Below are positions 7,414 to 18,235 of a DNA stretch of 64,000 bases, piece by piece. Source of the stretch: Aeromicrobium sp. 9AM (GTDB lineage: Bacteria > Actinomycetota > Actinomycetes > Propionibacteriales > Nocardioidaceae); assembly GCF_902506105.1 (NCBI RefSeq), contig NZ_LR733303.1, positions 1,116,001-1,180,000 of the forward strand, in the 5' to 3' direction. The notes under the pieces are model-generated. The model was given only the letters and a program-made list of their open reading frames with translations. It was not told the origin of the DNA and did no database searches. Position 1 is the stretch's first letter, and the number at the start of each line of letters is the position of its first letter. The translations under genes and the position numbers were made by a program.

Positions 7414-9086
7414 TGGCGACCAATCCCAAGAACCGGGGCACCAAGGCGGCCGGCAACCTGCCCCGTCCTCGGCGCACCCTGGTGCTCTTCCTCGCGGCGA
7501 TCATCGCGCTGTACGGCCTGGTCGCGCTGATCGACCTCAACCACAAGAAGGGCGAGGACAGCGCGTGGCAGCCCAAGCTCGGGCTCGACCTCGAGGGCGG
7601 CACCCGCATCACGCTCAAGGCCAGCTCCAAGGACGGCCGAGTCACCAAGCCCAAGCTTGAGCAGGCGCGCGACATCATCGACCAGCGCGTCAACGCGTCC
7701 GGTGTGAGCGAGGCCGAGGTCACGACGCAGGGCAACAACCAGGTCATCATCGAGATCCCCGGCGAGCGCCGAGCCGGCATCGTCGACGAGGTGGGCAAGA
7801 CGGCCCAGCTCCGCTTCCGGCTCGTGTGGGCCGGCGGACTGGCCAGCGCCACGGCGCCGACCGACACCGCGAAGCAGCAGGCGATCATCGACAAGATCGA
7901 CTGGAGCAAGCTCACGCTCGACCAGATGATCAAGGCGGAGACGACCGGACTCGAGACCCTCCCCAAGACGTACCAGGAGGGAATCGCGGCGCTGCAGGCG
8001 CAGGCCAAGGGATTCCAGTGCCTCAAGGAGGGCCTCAAGGTCAACGACGTGGCGAACCAGCCGCTCGTGACCTGTGACCCGGCAACCGGCGAGGTCCAGG
8101 TCCTGAGCCCGACGATCATCAAGGGCACCGACGTCAAGAGCGCCAACCCCGAGCTCCTGCAGCAGCAGGCGACGTGGGTCGTGGCGATCGCGATCAAGGG
8201 CGAGGGCAAGAAGACCTTCAGCACCGTCACCGACGCGCTCTACCAGCAGCAGCAGAGTGGCAATGACCAGGCCAGCAAGTTCGCCATCGTGCTGGACGGC
8301 GAGATCCTCAGCTCGCCGACGACCAACGGCCACTTCACGGACGGCAAGTCCCAGGTCCAGGGCAACTTCACAGCGGGTTCGGCGAAGACGCTCGCCAACC
8401 AGCTGAAGTACGGCGCCCTGCCGCTGACATTCGGCGTCAACGGCAGCGAGGAGATCGGGCCGTCCCTGGCCGGCACCCAGCTCCACGCGGGACTGCTGGC
8501 CGGCGTCATCGGCCTGCTGCTCGTGGTGGTCTACTGCCTCTTCTACTACCGCGGCCTCGGTCTGGTCATCATCGGCTCGCTGTTCGTGGCGTCGGCCCTC
8601 ACGTTCGTGATGGTGCTGCTGCTCGGCAAGGGCATGGGCTTCACCCTCACGTTGCCGGGCATCGCGGGCCTCATCGTGGCGATCGGCATCACGGCGGACT
8701 CGTTCATCGTGTTCTTCGAGCGCATACGAGACGAGGTGCGCGACGGCAAGTCCCTGCGCCTCGCGGTCGAGGCCGGCTGGCTTCGCGCGCGGAGCACGAT
8801 CCTGGCTGCTGACGCCGTGTCGATCCTGGCGGCGCTGACGCTGTTCATCTTCGCGATCGGGGTCGTCCGTGGCTTCGCGTTCGCGCTGGGCCTCACGACG
8901 CTGATCGACGTGTTCGTCGTGTTCCTGTTCACCAAGCCCCTGGTCTCGATCCTCGCGCGCACGAAGTTCTTCGGGCAGGGCCACAAGCTGTCCGGGCTCG
9001 ACGCCGCTCACCTGGGCATCACGGGTCGCAAGGTTTCGCAGATCGCCCACTCGGCTGAAGTCCGCACCACTGGAGAGGTCAACTGA
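7413..9086 (+). CDS. secD: protein translocase subunit SecD
   Basis: The 557-residue SecD uses the proton-motive force, with SecF, to help pull proteins across the membrane late in Sec export. It has an N-terminal span near residues 23-41, LGLDLEGGT (56-64), and a large periplasm-like P1 domain of about 300 residues. That domain contains an actinobacteria-style insertion. A C-terminal block of five membrane helices follows (about 355-535). Its stop overlaps the secF start. Confidence 0.96.
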   Translation: MATNPKNRGTKAAGNLPRPRRTLVLFLAAIIALYGLVALIDLNHKKGEDSAWQPKLGLDLEGGTRITLKASSKDGRVTKPKLEQARDIIDQRVNASGVSEAEVTTQGNNQVIIEIPGERRAGIVDEVGKTAQLRFRLVWAGGLASATAPTDTAKQQAIIDKIDWSKLTLDQMIKAETTGLETLPKTYQEGIAALQAQAKGFQCLKEGLKVNDVANQPLVTCDPATGEVQVLSPTIIKGTDVKSANPELLQQQATWVVAIAIKGEGKKTFSTVTDALYQQQQSGNDQASKFAIVLDGEILSSPTTNGHFTDGKSQVQGNFTAGSAKTLANQLKYGALPLTFGVNGSEEIGPSLAGTQLHAGLLAGVIGLLLVVVYCLFYYRGLGLVIIGSLFVASALTFVMVLLLGKGMGFTLTLPGIAGLIVAIGITADSFIVFFERIRDEVRDGKSLRLAVEAGWLRARSTILAADAVSILAALTLFIFAIGVVRGFAFALGLTTLIDVFVVFLFTKPLVSILARTKFFGQGHKLSGLDAAHLGITGRKVSQIAHSAEVRTTGEVN

Positions 9087-10186
9087 TGGGCCGCATCAGC
9101 ACATTCGGACAGCACCTCTACGAGGGGCGCGTCTCGTTCGACTTCGTCGGGCGCCGCAAGCTCTGGTACTCCATCTCGGTCATCATCGTGATCGTCGCCG
9201 CGTCGGCATTCGTGCTCCGCGGCTTCAACTACGGCGTCGAGTTCAAGGGTGGCGTCGAGTTCACTGCGACGGTCAAGGCGGCCAACTCGGCCACCTCGGA
9301 CGACATGGTGCAGGCAATCGAGGACGCCAACGTCCCGGAGGCCGGCGACCCGACCGTACAGACGTCCGGCAACGACTCGATCCGCATCCAGACCCGGGCC
9401 CTCTCGCAGGACCAGGCGACAAAGATCACCCAGGCCTTGACCAAGGCCGGCGCGACCGAGGTCAGCCAGAACCTGGTCGGACCGACCTACGGCAAACAGG
9501 TCGCCAACAAGGCGCTCAAGGGCCTGATCGTCTTCCTGATCATCGTCGTGCTGTTCATCTGGGCGTACTTCCGTGAGTGGCGGATGTCCGTCGCCGGCAT
9601 CGTCGCGCTGGCGCACGACCTCATCATCACCGGCGGGGTCTATGCGCTGTCGGGATTCGAGGTCACCCCTGCGACCGTGACCGGACTGCTGACGATCCTC
9701 GGCTATTCGCTCTACGACACCGTGGTGGTCTTCGACAAGGTGCGGGAGAACACCCGAGGCATCCTCAAGTCGACGTCCAAGACATACGCGGAGCAGGCCA
9801 ACCTGGCGCTCAACCAGACCCTCGTACGCTCGATCAACACGTCGATCACGGCACTGTTGCCGGTGGGTGCCTTGCTGTTCGCCGGTGCCGCGATCCTCGG
9901 CACCGGTCCGCTCAAGGACCTCGCGCTCGCGTTGTTCGTCGGCATGCTCGCCGGCACGTACTCGTCGATCTTCATCGCGACCCCGTTCGCGTCGCAGCTC
10001 AAGGAGATGGAGCCGGCGATCAAGGCCCAGGCCGCCCGTGTCATGGCCAAGCGTGCCAAGCAGGGCGACGCGCCGGTCGAGGCCGCCGCGCCGGTCACGG
10101 TGCACCGCCCCGTCGCGTCCTCGGGCGCCTCGAAGCGTACACAGCCGTCCCGGCAGCCGCGCTCCAAGCGGGGCAAGGGTCACTAG
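9086..10186 (+). CDS. secF: protein translocase subunit SecF
   Basis: The 366-residue partner of SecD. The first span is near residues 28-46, followed by the signature YGVEFKGGVEF (49-59) and five clustered C-terminal membrane helices containing SLYDTVVVFDKVREN. A basic, Ala/Pro-rich cytoplasmic tail of about 55 residues is longer than in E. coli. A 10-bp inverted repeat follows within 10 nt and probably ends the operon. Confidence 0.96.
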   Translation: MGRISTFGQHLYEGRVSFDFVGRRKLWYSISVIIVIVAASAFVLRGFNYGVEFKGGVEFTATVKAANSATSDDMVQAIEDANVPEAGDPTVQTSGNDSIRIQTRALSQDQATKITQALTKAGATEVSQNLVGPTYGKQVANKALKGLIVFLIIVVLFIWAYFREWRMSVAGIVALAHDLIITGGVYALSGFEVTPATVTGLLTILGYSLYDTVVVFDKVRENTRGILKSTSKTYAEQANLALNQTLVRSINTSITALLPVGALLFAGAAILGTGPLKDLALALFVGMLAGTYSSIFIATPFASQLKEMEPAIKAQAARVMAKRAKQGDAPVEAAAPVTVHRPVASSGASKRTQPSRQPRSKRGKGH

Positions 10187-10195
10187 ACCCGACCG

Positions 10196-10235
10196 CCCCG
10201 TGCCATGCTGTACCAACTGATTCAGTGGCACGGGG
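10196..10235 (+). terminator. inverted repeat after secF
   Basis: CCCCGTGCCA at 10196-10205 is perfectly complementary to TGGCACGGGG at 10226-10235, with a 20-nt loop. There is no T-run, as is common for actinobacterial terminators. The next gene has its own ribosome-binding site. Confidence 0.6.
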
Positions 10236-10272
10236 ATAGTCCGGGCTACGCCGCATCTTGGAGGAGAAACCC

Positions 10273-10743
10273 ATGAAGATCCCTATGGCCATTGCGAGTG
10301 CCGTGCTGCTGGCCGGCACGCTGGCTGCGTGTGGTGGCGGCGACGGCGGCAGCGGGGGTTCGGGCAGTGACTACTGCAAGGACCTCAAGAAGGCCCAGGC
10401 GTCCTTCGGCGACTTCTCGTCGGGTGACCTCGGTGACCTCGATGCAGCCTTCAAGGCGTTCCACAAGCTGGCCGACGAAGCGCCGAGCGACATCGACGCC
10501 GACTGGAAGAAGCTCGACACCGCGCTCAACACGGTCGAGAAGGCCCTCAAGGACGCCGGCCTGAAGTTCTCCGACCTGGCCGAGGTCCAGCAGGGCAAGA
10601 TCCCCGAGAACGTCGACCCGTCGAAGCTCCAGGGACTCGCGACCGAGATGTCCAAGCTCAGCAGCTCGGACTTCACCAAGTCGTCGAAGGCCATCGAGAC
10701 GCACGCGAAGAAGACCTGCAAGGTCGACCTCAGCGGTTCGTAA
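10273..10743 (+). CDS. small lipoprotein of unknown function (paralogue of the one at 42597)
   Basis: A 156-residue predicted lipoprotein with lipobox LAAC (Cys20) followed by a Gly/Ser-rich linker. The mature part is a Lys/Asp/Leu-rich, probably helical domain with two further cysteines (Cys35, Cys149) that could pair. It starts at the ATG 10273 after TTGGAGGAG; the in-frame TTG at 10258 is less likely. It is clearly related to the lipoprotein at 42597: both have YC near residue 30, AP..I..DW..L.T, K.AG, and a final C..DL-like end. The function is unknown. Confidence 0.75.
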   Translation: MKIPMAIASAVLLAGTLAACGGGDGGSGGSGSDYCKDLKKAQASFGDFSSGDLGDLDAAFKAFHKLADEAPSDIDADWKKLDTALNTVEKALKDAGLKFSDLAEVQQGKIPENVDPSKLQGLATEMSKLSSSDFTKSSKAIETHAKKTCKVDLSGS

Positions 10744-10750
10744 GTCACGT

Positions 10751-10794
10751 TGACGGCAGGTCTCGTGGGCATCAGCCCGCGGGACCTGCTGTCA
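10751..10794 (+). terminator. 20-bp hairpin between lipoprotein gene and apt
   Basis: The arms 10751-10770 and 10775-10794 pair over 20 positions with three G-U wobbles and an ATCA tetraloop. It starts 8 nt after the lipoprotein stop and is the strongest terminator-like hairpin in this part of the window. Confidence 0.75.
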
Positions 10795-10814
10795 TTCGCC
10801 ACCAGAGGGAGAAC

Positions 10815-11345
10815 ATGAGCGACCTGACCGAGACGATCGATCGCCTCGTCCGTCCTATCGAGGACTGGCCCGAGGCCGGCGTCACGTTCCGTGACATCAC
10901 GCCCCTGCTCGCCGACCCGGTCGCCCTGGCGGCCGTGATCGACGGGATGGTCGAGCTCGCCGAGCAGGTCGGACCGATCGACGCGGTGCTCGGCATCGAG
11001 GCGCGCGGCTTCCTGTTCGGTCCCAGCATCGCCCTGCGACTCGGCGCCGGCTTCGTGCCGGTCCGCAAGGCCGGCAAGCTGCCGGCGACGTCGTTGTCCA
11101 CGTCGTACGACCTGGAGTACGGCTCGGCCGTCCTCGAGATGCACGTCGACGCGCTCCACGCCGGTGCGCGGGTGCTCGTCGTCGACGACGTCCTCGCGAC
11201 CGGCGGCACGATGCTGGCGGCTGCTGACCTCGTGCGCCAGGCCGGCGGCACGGTCGCCGGCAACCTCGTCATGATCGAGCTGCTCGCACTCGGCGGCCAG
11301 GAGCGACTGGCTCCGCTCGGCTGTGCGAGCCTGCGTACGTACTAG
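10815..11345 (+). CDS. apt: adenine phosphoribosyltransferase
   Basis: Purine salvage enzyme that makes AMP from adenine and PRPP. The 176-residue protein contains GIEARGFLFG (60-69), the substrate loop PVRKAGKLP (82-90) and the PRPP motif VLVVDDVLATGGT (120-132). The ATG follows GAGGGAGAAC. The apt-relA neighbourhood is typical of actinobacteria. A short putative ORF separates it from relA. Confidence 0.95.
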   Translation: MSDLTETIDRLVRPIEDWPEAGVTFRDITPLLADPVALAAVIDGMVELAEQVGPIDAVLGIEARGFLFGPSIALRLGAGFVPVRKAGKLPATSLSTSYDLEYGSAVLEMHVDALHAGARVLVVDDVLATGGTMLAAADLVRQAGGTVAGNLVMIELLALGGQERLAPLGCASLRTY

Positions 11346-11369
11346 GCCCTCATCCCGGAATCGAGACCC

Positions 11370-11465
11370 ATGAACCCCCACCAGGTCCGCGTCGTCGCCC
11401 TCATCCTCGTCACCGTGCTCGTGCTGGCCGCTGCGGCCACCCTGATCGACGGTCTCCTGACCTGA
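11370..11465 (+). CDS. possible 31-residue membrane peptide
   Basis: The ATG at 11370 opens a 31-codon frame, MNPHQVRV followed by a hydrophobic run rich in Val, Leu and Ala (about residues 8-25), and a short polar end. This is the shape of a single-span small membrane protein. A weak GGAA-like site lies about 12 nt upstream. Only the composition and the location between apt and relA support it. Confidence 0.35.
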   Translation: MNPHQVRVVALILVTVLVLAAAATLIDGLLT

Positions 11466-11516
11466 CCTGCAGCGTGACCCACTGACATACGATGGAAAGA
11501 CACAGTGAGGAACGCG

Positions 11517-13817
11517 ATGGCTGAACGCACCGAGGCGCCGCCGGTCGAGTCGAAGAATTCCGACTCGGCACCGGCTTCTGCGCGCGTGCGCAACCGGCTG
11601 GCCCGCATCGGCGGCAAGTCGGGGTCCTCGGACGCGGTGCTCGACCCGCTGATCAAGGTCTATCGGACGACCCATCCCAAGGGCGACGTCACGTCGATCC
11701 AGAAGGCGTACGAGATCGCCGAGCGGATGCACGAAGGGCAGACCCGCAAGAGCGGCGATCCCTACATCACGCACCCGCTCGCGGTGGCGACGATCCTCGC
11801 CGAGCTCGGCATGACGGCGCCGACCCTGTGCGCGGCGCTGCTGCACGACACCGTCGAGGACACCGACTACACGCTCGCCGAGCTGAGCACCGACTTCGGC
11901 GACGAGGTCCGCCAGCTGGTCGACGGCGTCACCAAGCTCGACAAGGTCAAGTACGGCGACTCGGCGCAGTCCGAGACGATCCGCAAGATGGTCGTGGCGA
12001 TGAGCCGCGACATCCGCGTGCTGGTCATCAAGCTCGCCGACCGGCTGCACAACATGCGCACGCTCCGCTACCTGCGGCAGGACAAGCAGGAGCGCATCGC
12101 GCGCGAGACCATCGAGATCTTCGCCCCGCTGGCGCACCGGCTCGGCATGAACACGATCAAGTGGGAGCTCGAGGACCTCGCGTTCGCGACCCTGCACCCC
12201 AAGGTCTACGACGAGATCGTGCGGCTCGTCGCCGACCGCGCGCCGTCGCGCGAGCAGTTCCTCGAGCGCGTGGTCAACGACGTCGAGTCCGACCTGCGAC
12301 ACGTCAAGCTCAAGGCCAAGGTCTCCAGCCGGCCCAAGCACTACTACTCGATCTACCAGAAGATGCTCGTCGGCGGCCGCGAGTTCTCCGACATCTTCGA
12401 CCTCGTCGGCGTACGCATCCTCGTCGACACCGTCGCGGACTGTTATGGCGTGCTCGGCGTCCTGCACGCCCGGTGGAACCCGATCCCCGGGCGGTTCAAG
12501 GACTACATCTCGGTCCCGAAGTTCAACATGTACCAGTCGCTGCACACCACGGTGATCGGCCCGCAGGGCAAGCCGGTGGAGCTACAGATCCGTACCAACG
12601 CGATGCACCGCCGCGCCGAGTACGGTGTCGCGGCGCACTGGAAGTACAAGGAGGACGCCACCGCGGGCAAGTCCGGCAAGGGTCCCGACAAGGACGACAT
12701 GCTGTGGCTGCGGGAGCTGCTCGACTGGCAGTCCGAGACGTCGGACTCCGTCGACTTCCTCGACTCGCTGCGGTTCGAGATCAACAACGCCGGCGTCTAC
12801 GCCTACACGCCGCGCGGCGACCTGATCCAGCTGCCGGCCAAGGCCACGCCGGTCGACTTCGCGTACGCCGTGCACACCGAGGTCGGGCACGCCTGCATCG
12901 GCGCCCGCGTCAACGGCCGGCTCGTGTCGCTGGAGTCAGAGCTCGAGAGCGGCGACGTCGTCGAGGTCTTCACCTCCAAGTCGCCAGATGCCGGGCCGAG
13001 TCGTGACTGGCTCGAGTTCGTTGCCAGCCCGCGAGCCCGCAACAAGATCCGGCAGTGGTTCACCAAGGAGCGCCGCGACGAGGCGATCGAGCGCGGCAAG
13101 GACCTGATCGCCAAGCAGATGCGAAAGGAGGGTCTGCCGCTGCACCGGCTGTTCCGGCACGAGACCCTCGACACCGTCGCCAAGGAGCTGCACCTGGCCG
13201 ACGTGTCGACGCTCTACGCGTCGGTCGGCGAGGGCAACGTCGGTGCGCAGAACGTCGTCGAGCGGGTCATCGACCTCGCCGGCGGTCGCGAAGGTGCCGA
13301 GGAGGACCTCGCTGAGGCGACCTCGCTGCCCGGCGTCGGTACGCGTCGCCCTCGCACGGAGAGCCGCGACGCCGGCGTGGTCGTCGAAGGGCTCGAGGGC
13401 GACATCATGATCAAGCTGGCCCGGTGCTGCACCCCTGTGCCCGGTGACGCGATCGAGGGGTTCGTCACGCGTACGGCCGGCGTGTCGGTGCACCGCACGG
13501 ACTGCGTCAACCTGCTGTCGCTGCGCAGCCAGCCCGAGCGGCTGGTGTCAGTGCACTGGGCGCCGACCGGCAAGAGCACGTTCCTCGTGGCGGTGCAGGT
13601 CGAGGGCCTCGATCGCCCGCGGCTGCTGAGCGACATCACCCGGGTCATCTCCGACCAGCACGTCAACATCTTGTCGGCGTCCCTGTCCACGGGCCGCGAC
13701 CGCGTCGCCAAGTCGAAGTTCACGTTCGAGATGGCCGACCCCAAGCACCTGGGCCACGTCCTGTCGGCCGTACGCACCGTCGAAGGCGTCTTCGACGTCT
13801 ACCGTCTCACCCAATAA
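11517..13817 (+). CDS. relA: bifunctional (p)ppGpp synthetase/hydrolase RelA/SpoT
   Basis: Stringent-response enzyme that makes and degrades (p)ppGpp. The 766-residue protein has an intact HD hydrolase domain (THPLAVA, then HDTVED near 110-115) and a synthetase domain with [12 protein letters not shown] and [15 protein letters not shown] domain (about 425-485), a zinc-finger-like [10 protein letters not shown] region (about 634) and a C-terminal ACT domain (about 688-761) follow. I chose the ATG at 11517 because GTGAGGA lies 6 nt upstream; an in-frame GTG at 11505 would add four residues. With both domains intact it should be dual-function, as in Mycobacterium. Confidence 0.96.
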   Translation: MAERTEAPPVESKNSDSAPASARVRNRLARIGGKSGSSDAVLDPLIKVYRTTHPKGDVTSIQKAYEIAERMHEGQTRKSGDPYITHPLAVATILAELGMTAPTLCAALLHDTVEDTDYTLAELSTDFGDEVRQLVDGVTKLDKVKYGDSAQSETIRKMVVAMSRDIRVLVIKLADRLHNMRTLRYLRQDKQERIARETIEIFAPLAHRLGMNTIKWELEDLAFATLHPKVYDEIVRLVADRAPSREQFLERVVNDVESDLRHVKLKAKVSSRPKHYYSIYQKMLVGGREFSDIFDLVGVRILVDTVADCYGVLGVLHARWNPIPGRFKDYISVPKFNMYQSLHTTVIGPQGKPVELQIRTNAMHRRAEYGVAAHWKYKEDATAGKSGKGPDKDDMLWLRELLDWQSETSDSVDFLDSLRFEINNAGVYAYTPRGDLIQLPAKATPVDFAYAVHTEVGHACIGARVNGRLVSLESELESGDVVEVFTSKSPDAGPSRDWLEFVASPRARNKIRQWFTKERRDEAIERGKDLIAKQMRKEGLPLHRLFRHETLDTVAKELHLADVSTLYASVGEGNVGAQNVVERVIDLAGGREGAEEDLAEATSLPGVGTRRPRTESRDAGVVVEGLEGDIMIKLARCCTPVPGDAIEGFVTRTAGVSVHRTDCVNLLSLRSQPERLVSVHWAPTGKSTFLVAVQVEGLDRPRLLSDITRVISDQHVNILSASLSTGRDRVAKSKFTFEMADPKHLGHVLSAVRTVEGVFDVYRLTQ

Positions 13818-13819
13818 CG

Positions 13820-13903
13820 CTGACGAGAGGGTTGCGACCCGCCGGGGAGAGGGTTATGCCCCGCTGAGGAGAGCGTTGTGGCCCACCGACGAGAGGGTTG
13901 TGA
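13820..13903. repeat. four imperfect tandem 20-24 bp units after relA
   Basis: Four tandem units share the core GAGAGNGTTRYG, at about 13825, 13846, 13870 and 13890. They cover the gap after relA and run into the 3' end of the convergent gene, whose last residues and stop codon they encode. The same element occurs inverted at 14902-14928. Confidence 0.7.
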
Positions 13904-14837
13904 CCGCTGGTGGCGGCCTGTTTCCCCACCAGCGTGGGATCGGGGTCATGCCGAGCAAGGCACCGAGCTCGTCCTCGAACGATGTGTCCGTGCCGAAGAT
14001 TCGCTCCCGGGTTCCGATGACCCAGCGCCAGCCGAAGAGCTCAGTCAAGTATGTACGCCGGTCGAGGTCATGCGCCTGGTGCAATCCAGCGGTGTGGAAC
14101 TCCCGCCCGTCGAACTCGGTCCCGATCAGGCGTTCCGGATAGGGAAGGTCGATGAAGAAGGATCGACCGAAGTCGTCCACGACCTCGAACTGCGGATCCG
14201 GTGGAGGGAAGCCGGCGTCCAGGATCCGCAGGCGTTGCCACGACTCGCCGGGCGACTGCGTCCTGGGCTCAATGAGGAACGCGAGGCTGCGTGCCTGCAC
14301 GATGCCGCGGTAGCCCTTGAGGCGTGCGACGTATTCGATGACCTCGTCGGTGCTCACCAGCCCGGCGTGGGCGAACGCGTCGGCGGCCGCGAGTGCGTAT
14401 GGGCGGTACATCCTGCGGAGCAGGTCGCTGACCGTGCGCACCGGAGTCGTCACGTGGAGCCCGTCGACGAAGTCGATGTCGTTGGAAGCGAGAATCGCTT
14501 GGCGCCCGACAGCACCGGCACGCTCGACCTTGGTGCGAGAGTGCTCCACGAGGAAGGCGGGTTCGAACTTGTGCCGGTCTCCGGGCGCGAAGACATTAAG
14601 CCCGTACAACCACGCGGCGGTCTCGCTGCACGCGACAGCGCCATCTGGCTTGACGAGCTTGATCGCTCGCAGCCGGGCGTTCCGGGAATCAGGCACCCGT
14701 GCGTCCACGTAGACATTGCGGAACTCGCGCCGTAACAAACCAAGGGTGACCATCCGTCGGAGCTGACGGGACGTCAGCGCGAGGTCGAGGGCCTGGGCAG
14801 TCGTGAACGGGAATCCGTCGTTGAGGAGATCGGGCAT
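13854..14837 (-). CDS. AbiEi-antitoxin-like N domain with DUF559/Vsr-like nuclease C domain
   Basis: A 327-residue protein of a family common in actinobacteria. The N terminus (about 1-75: FTTAQALDLALTSRQLRRMV, GLLRREFRNVYVD) resembles the winged-helix AbiEi antitoxin domain. The C-terminal part (about 215-290) has FIDLPYPERLIGTEFDG and DRRTYLTELFGWRWVIGT, like DUF559/PD-(D/E)XK or Vsr-type nucleases. No AbiEii toxin gene is adjacent. The last dozen residues are encoded by a tandem repeat that overlaps the stop. An inverted copy of that repeat lies just upstream of the start. The activity is unproven. Confidence 0.75.
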   Translation of the reverse strand: MPDLLNDGFPFTTAQALDLALTSRQLRRMVTLGLLRREFRNVYVDARVPDSRNARLRAIKLVKPDGAVACSETAAWLYGLNVFAPGDRHKFEPAFLVEHSRTKVERAGAVGRQAILASNDIDFVDGLHVTTPVRTVSDLLRRMYRPYALAAADAFAHAGLVSTDEVIEYVARLKGYRGIVQARSLAFLIEPRTQSPGESWQRLRILDAGFPPPDPQFEVVDDFGRSFFIDLPYPERLIGTEFDGREFHTAGLHQAHDLDRRTYLTELFGWRWVIGTRERIFGTDTSFEDELGALLGMTPIPRWWGNRPPPAVTTLSSVGHNALLSGA

Positions 14838-14901
14838 GCCCGGATCAAACTCGTGGCCCGATGCTTGCGTCGAACGGCGCGTCCACAGGCACCCCGTCGG
14901 C

Positions 14902-14928
14902 AGGGCGCAACCCTCTCCTCAGCGGGGG
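14902..14928. repeat. inverted copy of the relA-side repeat
   Basis: CTCTCCTCAGCGGGG at 14913-14927 is the exact reverse complement of 13859-13873, and the match extends with a few mismatches to about 27 bp. Together the copies bracket the AbiEi-like gene as an inverted repeat about 1.05 kb apart. Confidence 0.7.
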
Positions 14929-14932
14929 TGGG

Positions 14933-16168
14933 TCAGGAGTAGTCGGCCTGGGCCTTCTTGGCCATGTCGAGGAAGGCTTCCTTGGACGCCTTGTCGGCCT
15001 CGAGGTCCTTGACCTTCTTCTTGTCGCCCTTGGCCTCGGCGGCGGCGATCTTCTCGCCCACCTCGTCGATCGCGCGCTGGAGCTTGCCGATCATGTCGTC
15101 GGCGCGAGCGGACTTCTCCGGGTCCGTCTTCTTCCACTTGCTCTCGGTCGCCTCGCGCACGGCCTGCTCGACCTTGCGGATGCGCGCCTCGAACTCACCG
15201 ATCTTGGCGCGCGGGACCTTGCCGGCTGCCTCCCAGCGATCGGCGATGTCGAGCCACGCCTTGCGGGCGGCGTCGATGTCCTTGATCGGGAGGAGCTTCT
15301 CGGCCTCGGCCAGGATCTCGAGCTTCTTCTCGGCGTTGACCTCGTACTCGGCGTCGAGCTTGGCGTTCTCCTCGTCGCGCGCCGTGAAGAACGCGTCCTG
15401 CGCTGCCCGGAACCGCTTCCAGAGCTTGTCCTCGACGTTGCGGGGTGCGGAGCCGGCCTTCTTCCACTCCGTCATCAGGTCGCGGTACTTGCCGGCGGTC
15501 GGCCCCCACTCGGTGGACGTCGAGAGCGCCTCGGCCTCGACGATCAGCTTCTCCTTGATCGTCTTGGCGTGCTCGCGCAGCGTCGACTGCTCGCCGAAGT
15601 GCGTCTTGCGACGCCGCGTGTACGCCGTGCGGGCCGTGCTGAAGCGGTGCCACAGCTCGTCGTCGGCGGACTTGCTGAGCCGGGGGAGCGCCTTCCACTC
15701 GTCGAGCAGGGCGCGGAGCTTGTCGGCGCCTGCCTTCCAGTCGTTGCCGGCGGCGATCTTCTCGGCCTCGTCGGCGATGCGCGTCTTCTCGGTCTGCGCC
15801 TCGGCGACCTTGGCGGCTCGCTCGACCTTGCGCACCTCGCGCTGCTTGTCGATCGCCGGCTGCAGGGCGTCGAGCCGCTTGAGCAGCGAGTCGAGATCGC
15901 CGAGCGCTTGGGCGTCGACGATCTGCGCGCGCACCTTGGTGACGGCCTTGGCCGCGTCGTCGGGGGAGAGCGCACCGCCTTCGAGGCGCTTCTCCAGCAG
16001 GTCGACCTCGACCTCGAGTCCTTCGTAACGGCGCACGTACAACGACATCGCCTCAGCGGGGTCACCGCCGGGCCACTGGCCGATCAGTCGTTCACCGTCA
16101 GTGGTCTTGACGTAGACATTGCCTTCGTCGTCGACACGACCCCAAGGGTTCGTGGGCGCAGAACTCAT
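14933..16168 (-). CDS. DUF349 domain-containing protein
   Basis: A 411-residue, highly charged helical protein with repeated DUF349-like units. Examples are LWHRFSTARTAYTRRRKTHF and LWKRFRAAQDAFFTARDEEN, each preceded by a W....K.LP/APR segment. A Lys/Glu-rich coiled-coil end follows. The molecular role is unknown. I chose ATG 16168 (MSSAPTNPWG) because a TACACT -10 box lies 7 nt upstream, suggesting leaderless expression. The longer in-frame start at 16273 would overlap the divergent hydrolase gene. Confidence 0.85.
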   Translation of the reverse strand: MSSAPTNPWGRVDDEGNVYVKTTDGERLIGQWPGGDPAEAMSLYVRRYEGLEVEVDLLEKRLEGGALSPDDAAKAVTKVRAQIVDAQALGDLDSLLKRLDALQPAIDKQREVRKVERAAKVAEAQTEKTRIADEAEKIAAGNDWKAGADKLRALLDEWKALPRLSKSADDELWHRFSTARTAYTRRRKTHFGEQSTLREHAKTIKEKLIVEAEALSTSTEWGPTAGKYRDLMTEWKKAGSAPRNVEDKLWKRFRAAQDAFFTARDEENAKLDAEYEVNAEKKLEILAEAEKLLPIKDIDAARKAWLDIADRWEAAGKVPRAKIGEFEARIRKVEQAVREATESKWKKTDPEKSARADDMIGKLQRAIDEVGEKIAAAEAKGDKKKVKDLEADKASKEAFLDMAKKAQADYS

Positions 16169-16175
16169 GGCCCAC

Positions 16176-16181
16176 AGTGTA
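16176..16181 (-). promoter_or_regulatory. -10 box of leaderless promoter for the DUF349 gene
   Basis: Read on the minus strand this is TACACT, ending 7 nt before the ATG at 16168. It is back to back with a similar box for the divergent hydrolase gene. Confidence 0.55.
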
Positions 16182-16219
16182 GGCGTCAGCCGGTCGGTCG
16201 GTTGCCAGTGCGTCTCGCG

Positions 16220-16225
16220 TACCCT
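16220..16225 (+). promoter_or_regulatory. -10 box of leaderless promoter for the MBL-fold gene
   Basis: TACCCT lies 7 nt before the GTG at 16233, and no ribosome-binding site is present. Confidence 0.5.
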
Positions 16226-16232
16226 GTCGCAC

Positions 16233-16924
16233 GTGCTTCTCACGTCATTTCCGGCTGGTCCGCTGCAGGCCAACTGCTACTTCGTCTCGCGCGGGCCGGG
16301 CACCGGCTGCGCCATCGTCGACCCCGGGATGGACGCCATGGAAGGGGTCCGCGCGGTCGTCGCCGAGCACAACCTGACGCCCACCGCGGTGCTCATCACG
16401 CACGGCCACTTCGACCACATGTGGTGCGCCCAGGACGTCGCGAGCGAGTACGGCTGCCCGGTCTGGATCCACCCGGCCGACAAGCACCTGCTGGCCGACC
16501 CGATGGCCGCGATCTCGGGGGAGTCGGCCGCCATGCTGCGCAGTCAGCTGGGCATGACCGACCTGCCCGAGTTCACCGAGCCCGCAGACGTACGCGATGC
16601 CGTCGACGGCGCGCGCATCGAGGTCGACGGCCTGACGTTCCTCGTCGACCACGTGCCCGGCCACACGCCCGGCACGGTGTTCTACCGCGTCGACTACGAC
16701 GGACCCGAGGACGTCTCGCAGGTCATGTTCTCCGGTGACTTCCTGTTCGCCGGATCGATCGGGCGTACGGACCTCACCGGCGGATCGCACCCACAGATGC
16801 AGGACAGCCTCCGCGACCGCGTCCTGCCGCTCGACGACGACATCGTCGTGCTGCCGGGCCACGGCGGCCAGACGTCGATCGGCCGCGAACGCGCCACCAA
16901 CCCGTTCCTGGCGGAGGTCATGTC

Positions 16925-16928
<4 letters not shown>
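16233..16928 (+). CDS. metallo-beta-lactamase-fold hydrolase (glyoxalase II-like)
   Basis: A 231-residue MBL-fold protein with the metal-binding motif THGHFDHMW (about 53-61). It also has VPGHTPG (about 134-140), the Asp of MFSGDFLFAGSIGRTD, and a final LPGHGGQT. These are the zinc ligands of the glyoxalase II group. A thioester hydrolase role is likely, but the substrate is not clear. It begins with GTG 7 nt after a -10 box, and its stop overlaps the hisS ATG. hisS preceded by an MBL hydrolase is a recurrent actinobacterial pair. Confidence 0.87.

Positions 16929-18231
<1,303 letters not shown>

Positions 18232-18235
<4 letters not shown>

Noticed and set aside
16169-16273. Longer start for the DUF349 gene
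   Set aside because: The extra 35 residues are unconserved-looking and would overlap the divergent hydrolase gene. A leaderless promoter fits the ATG at 16168.
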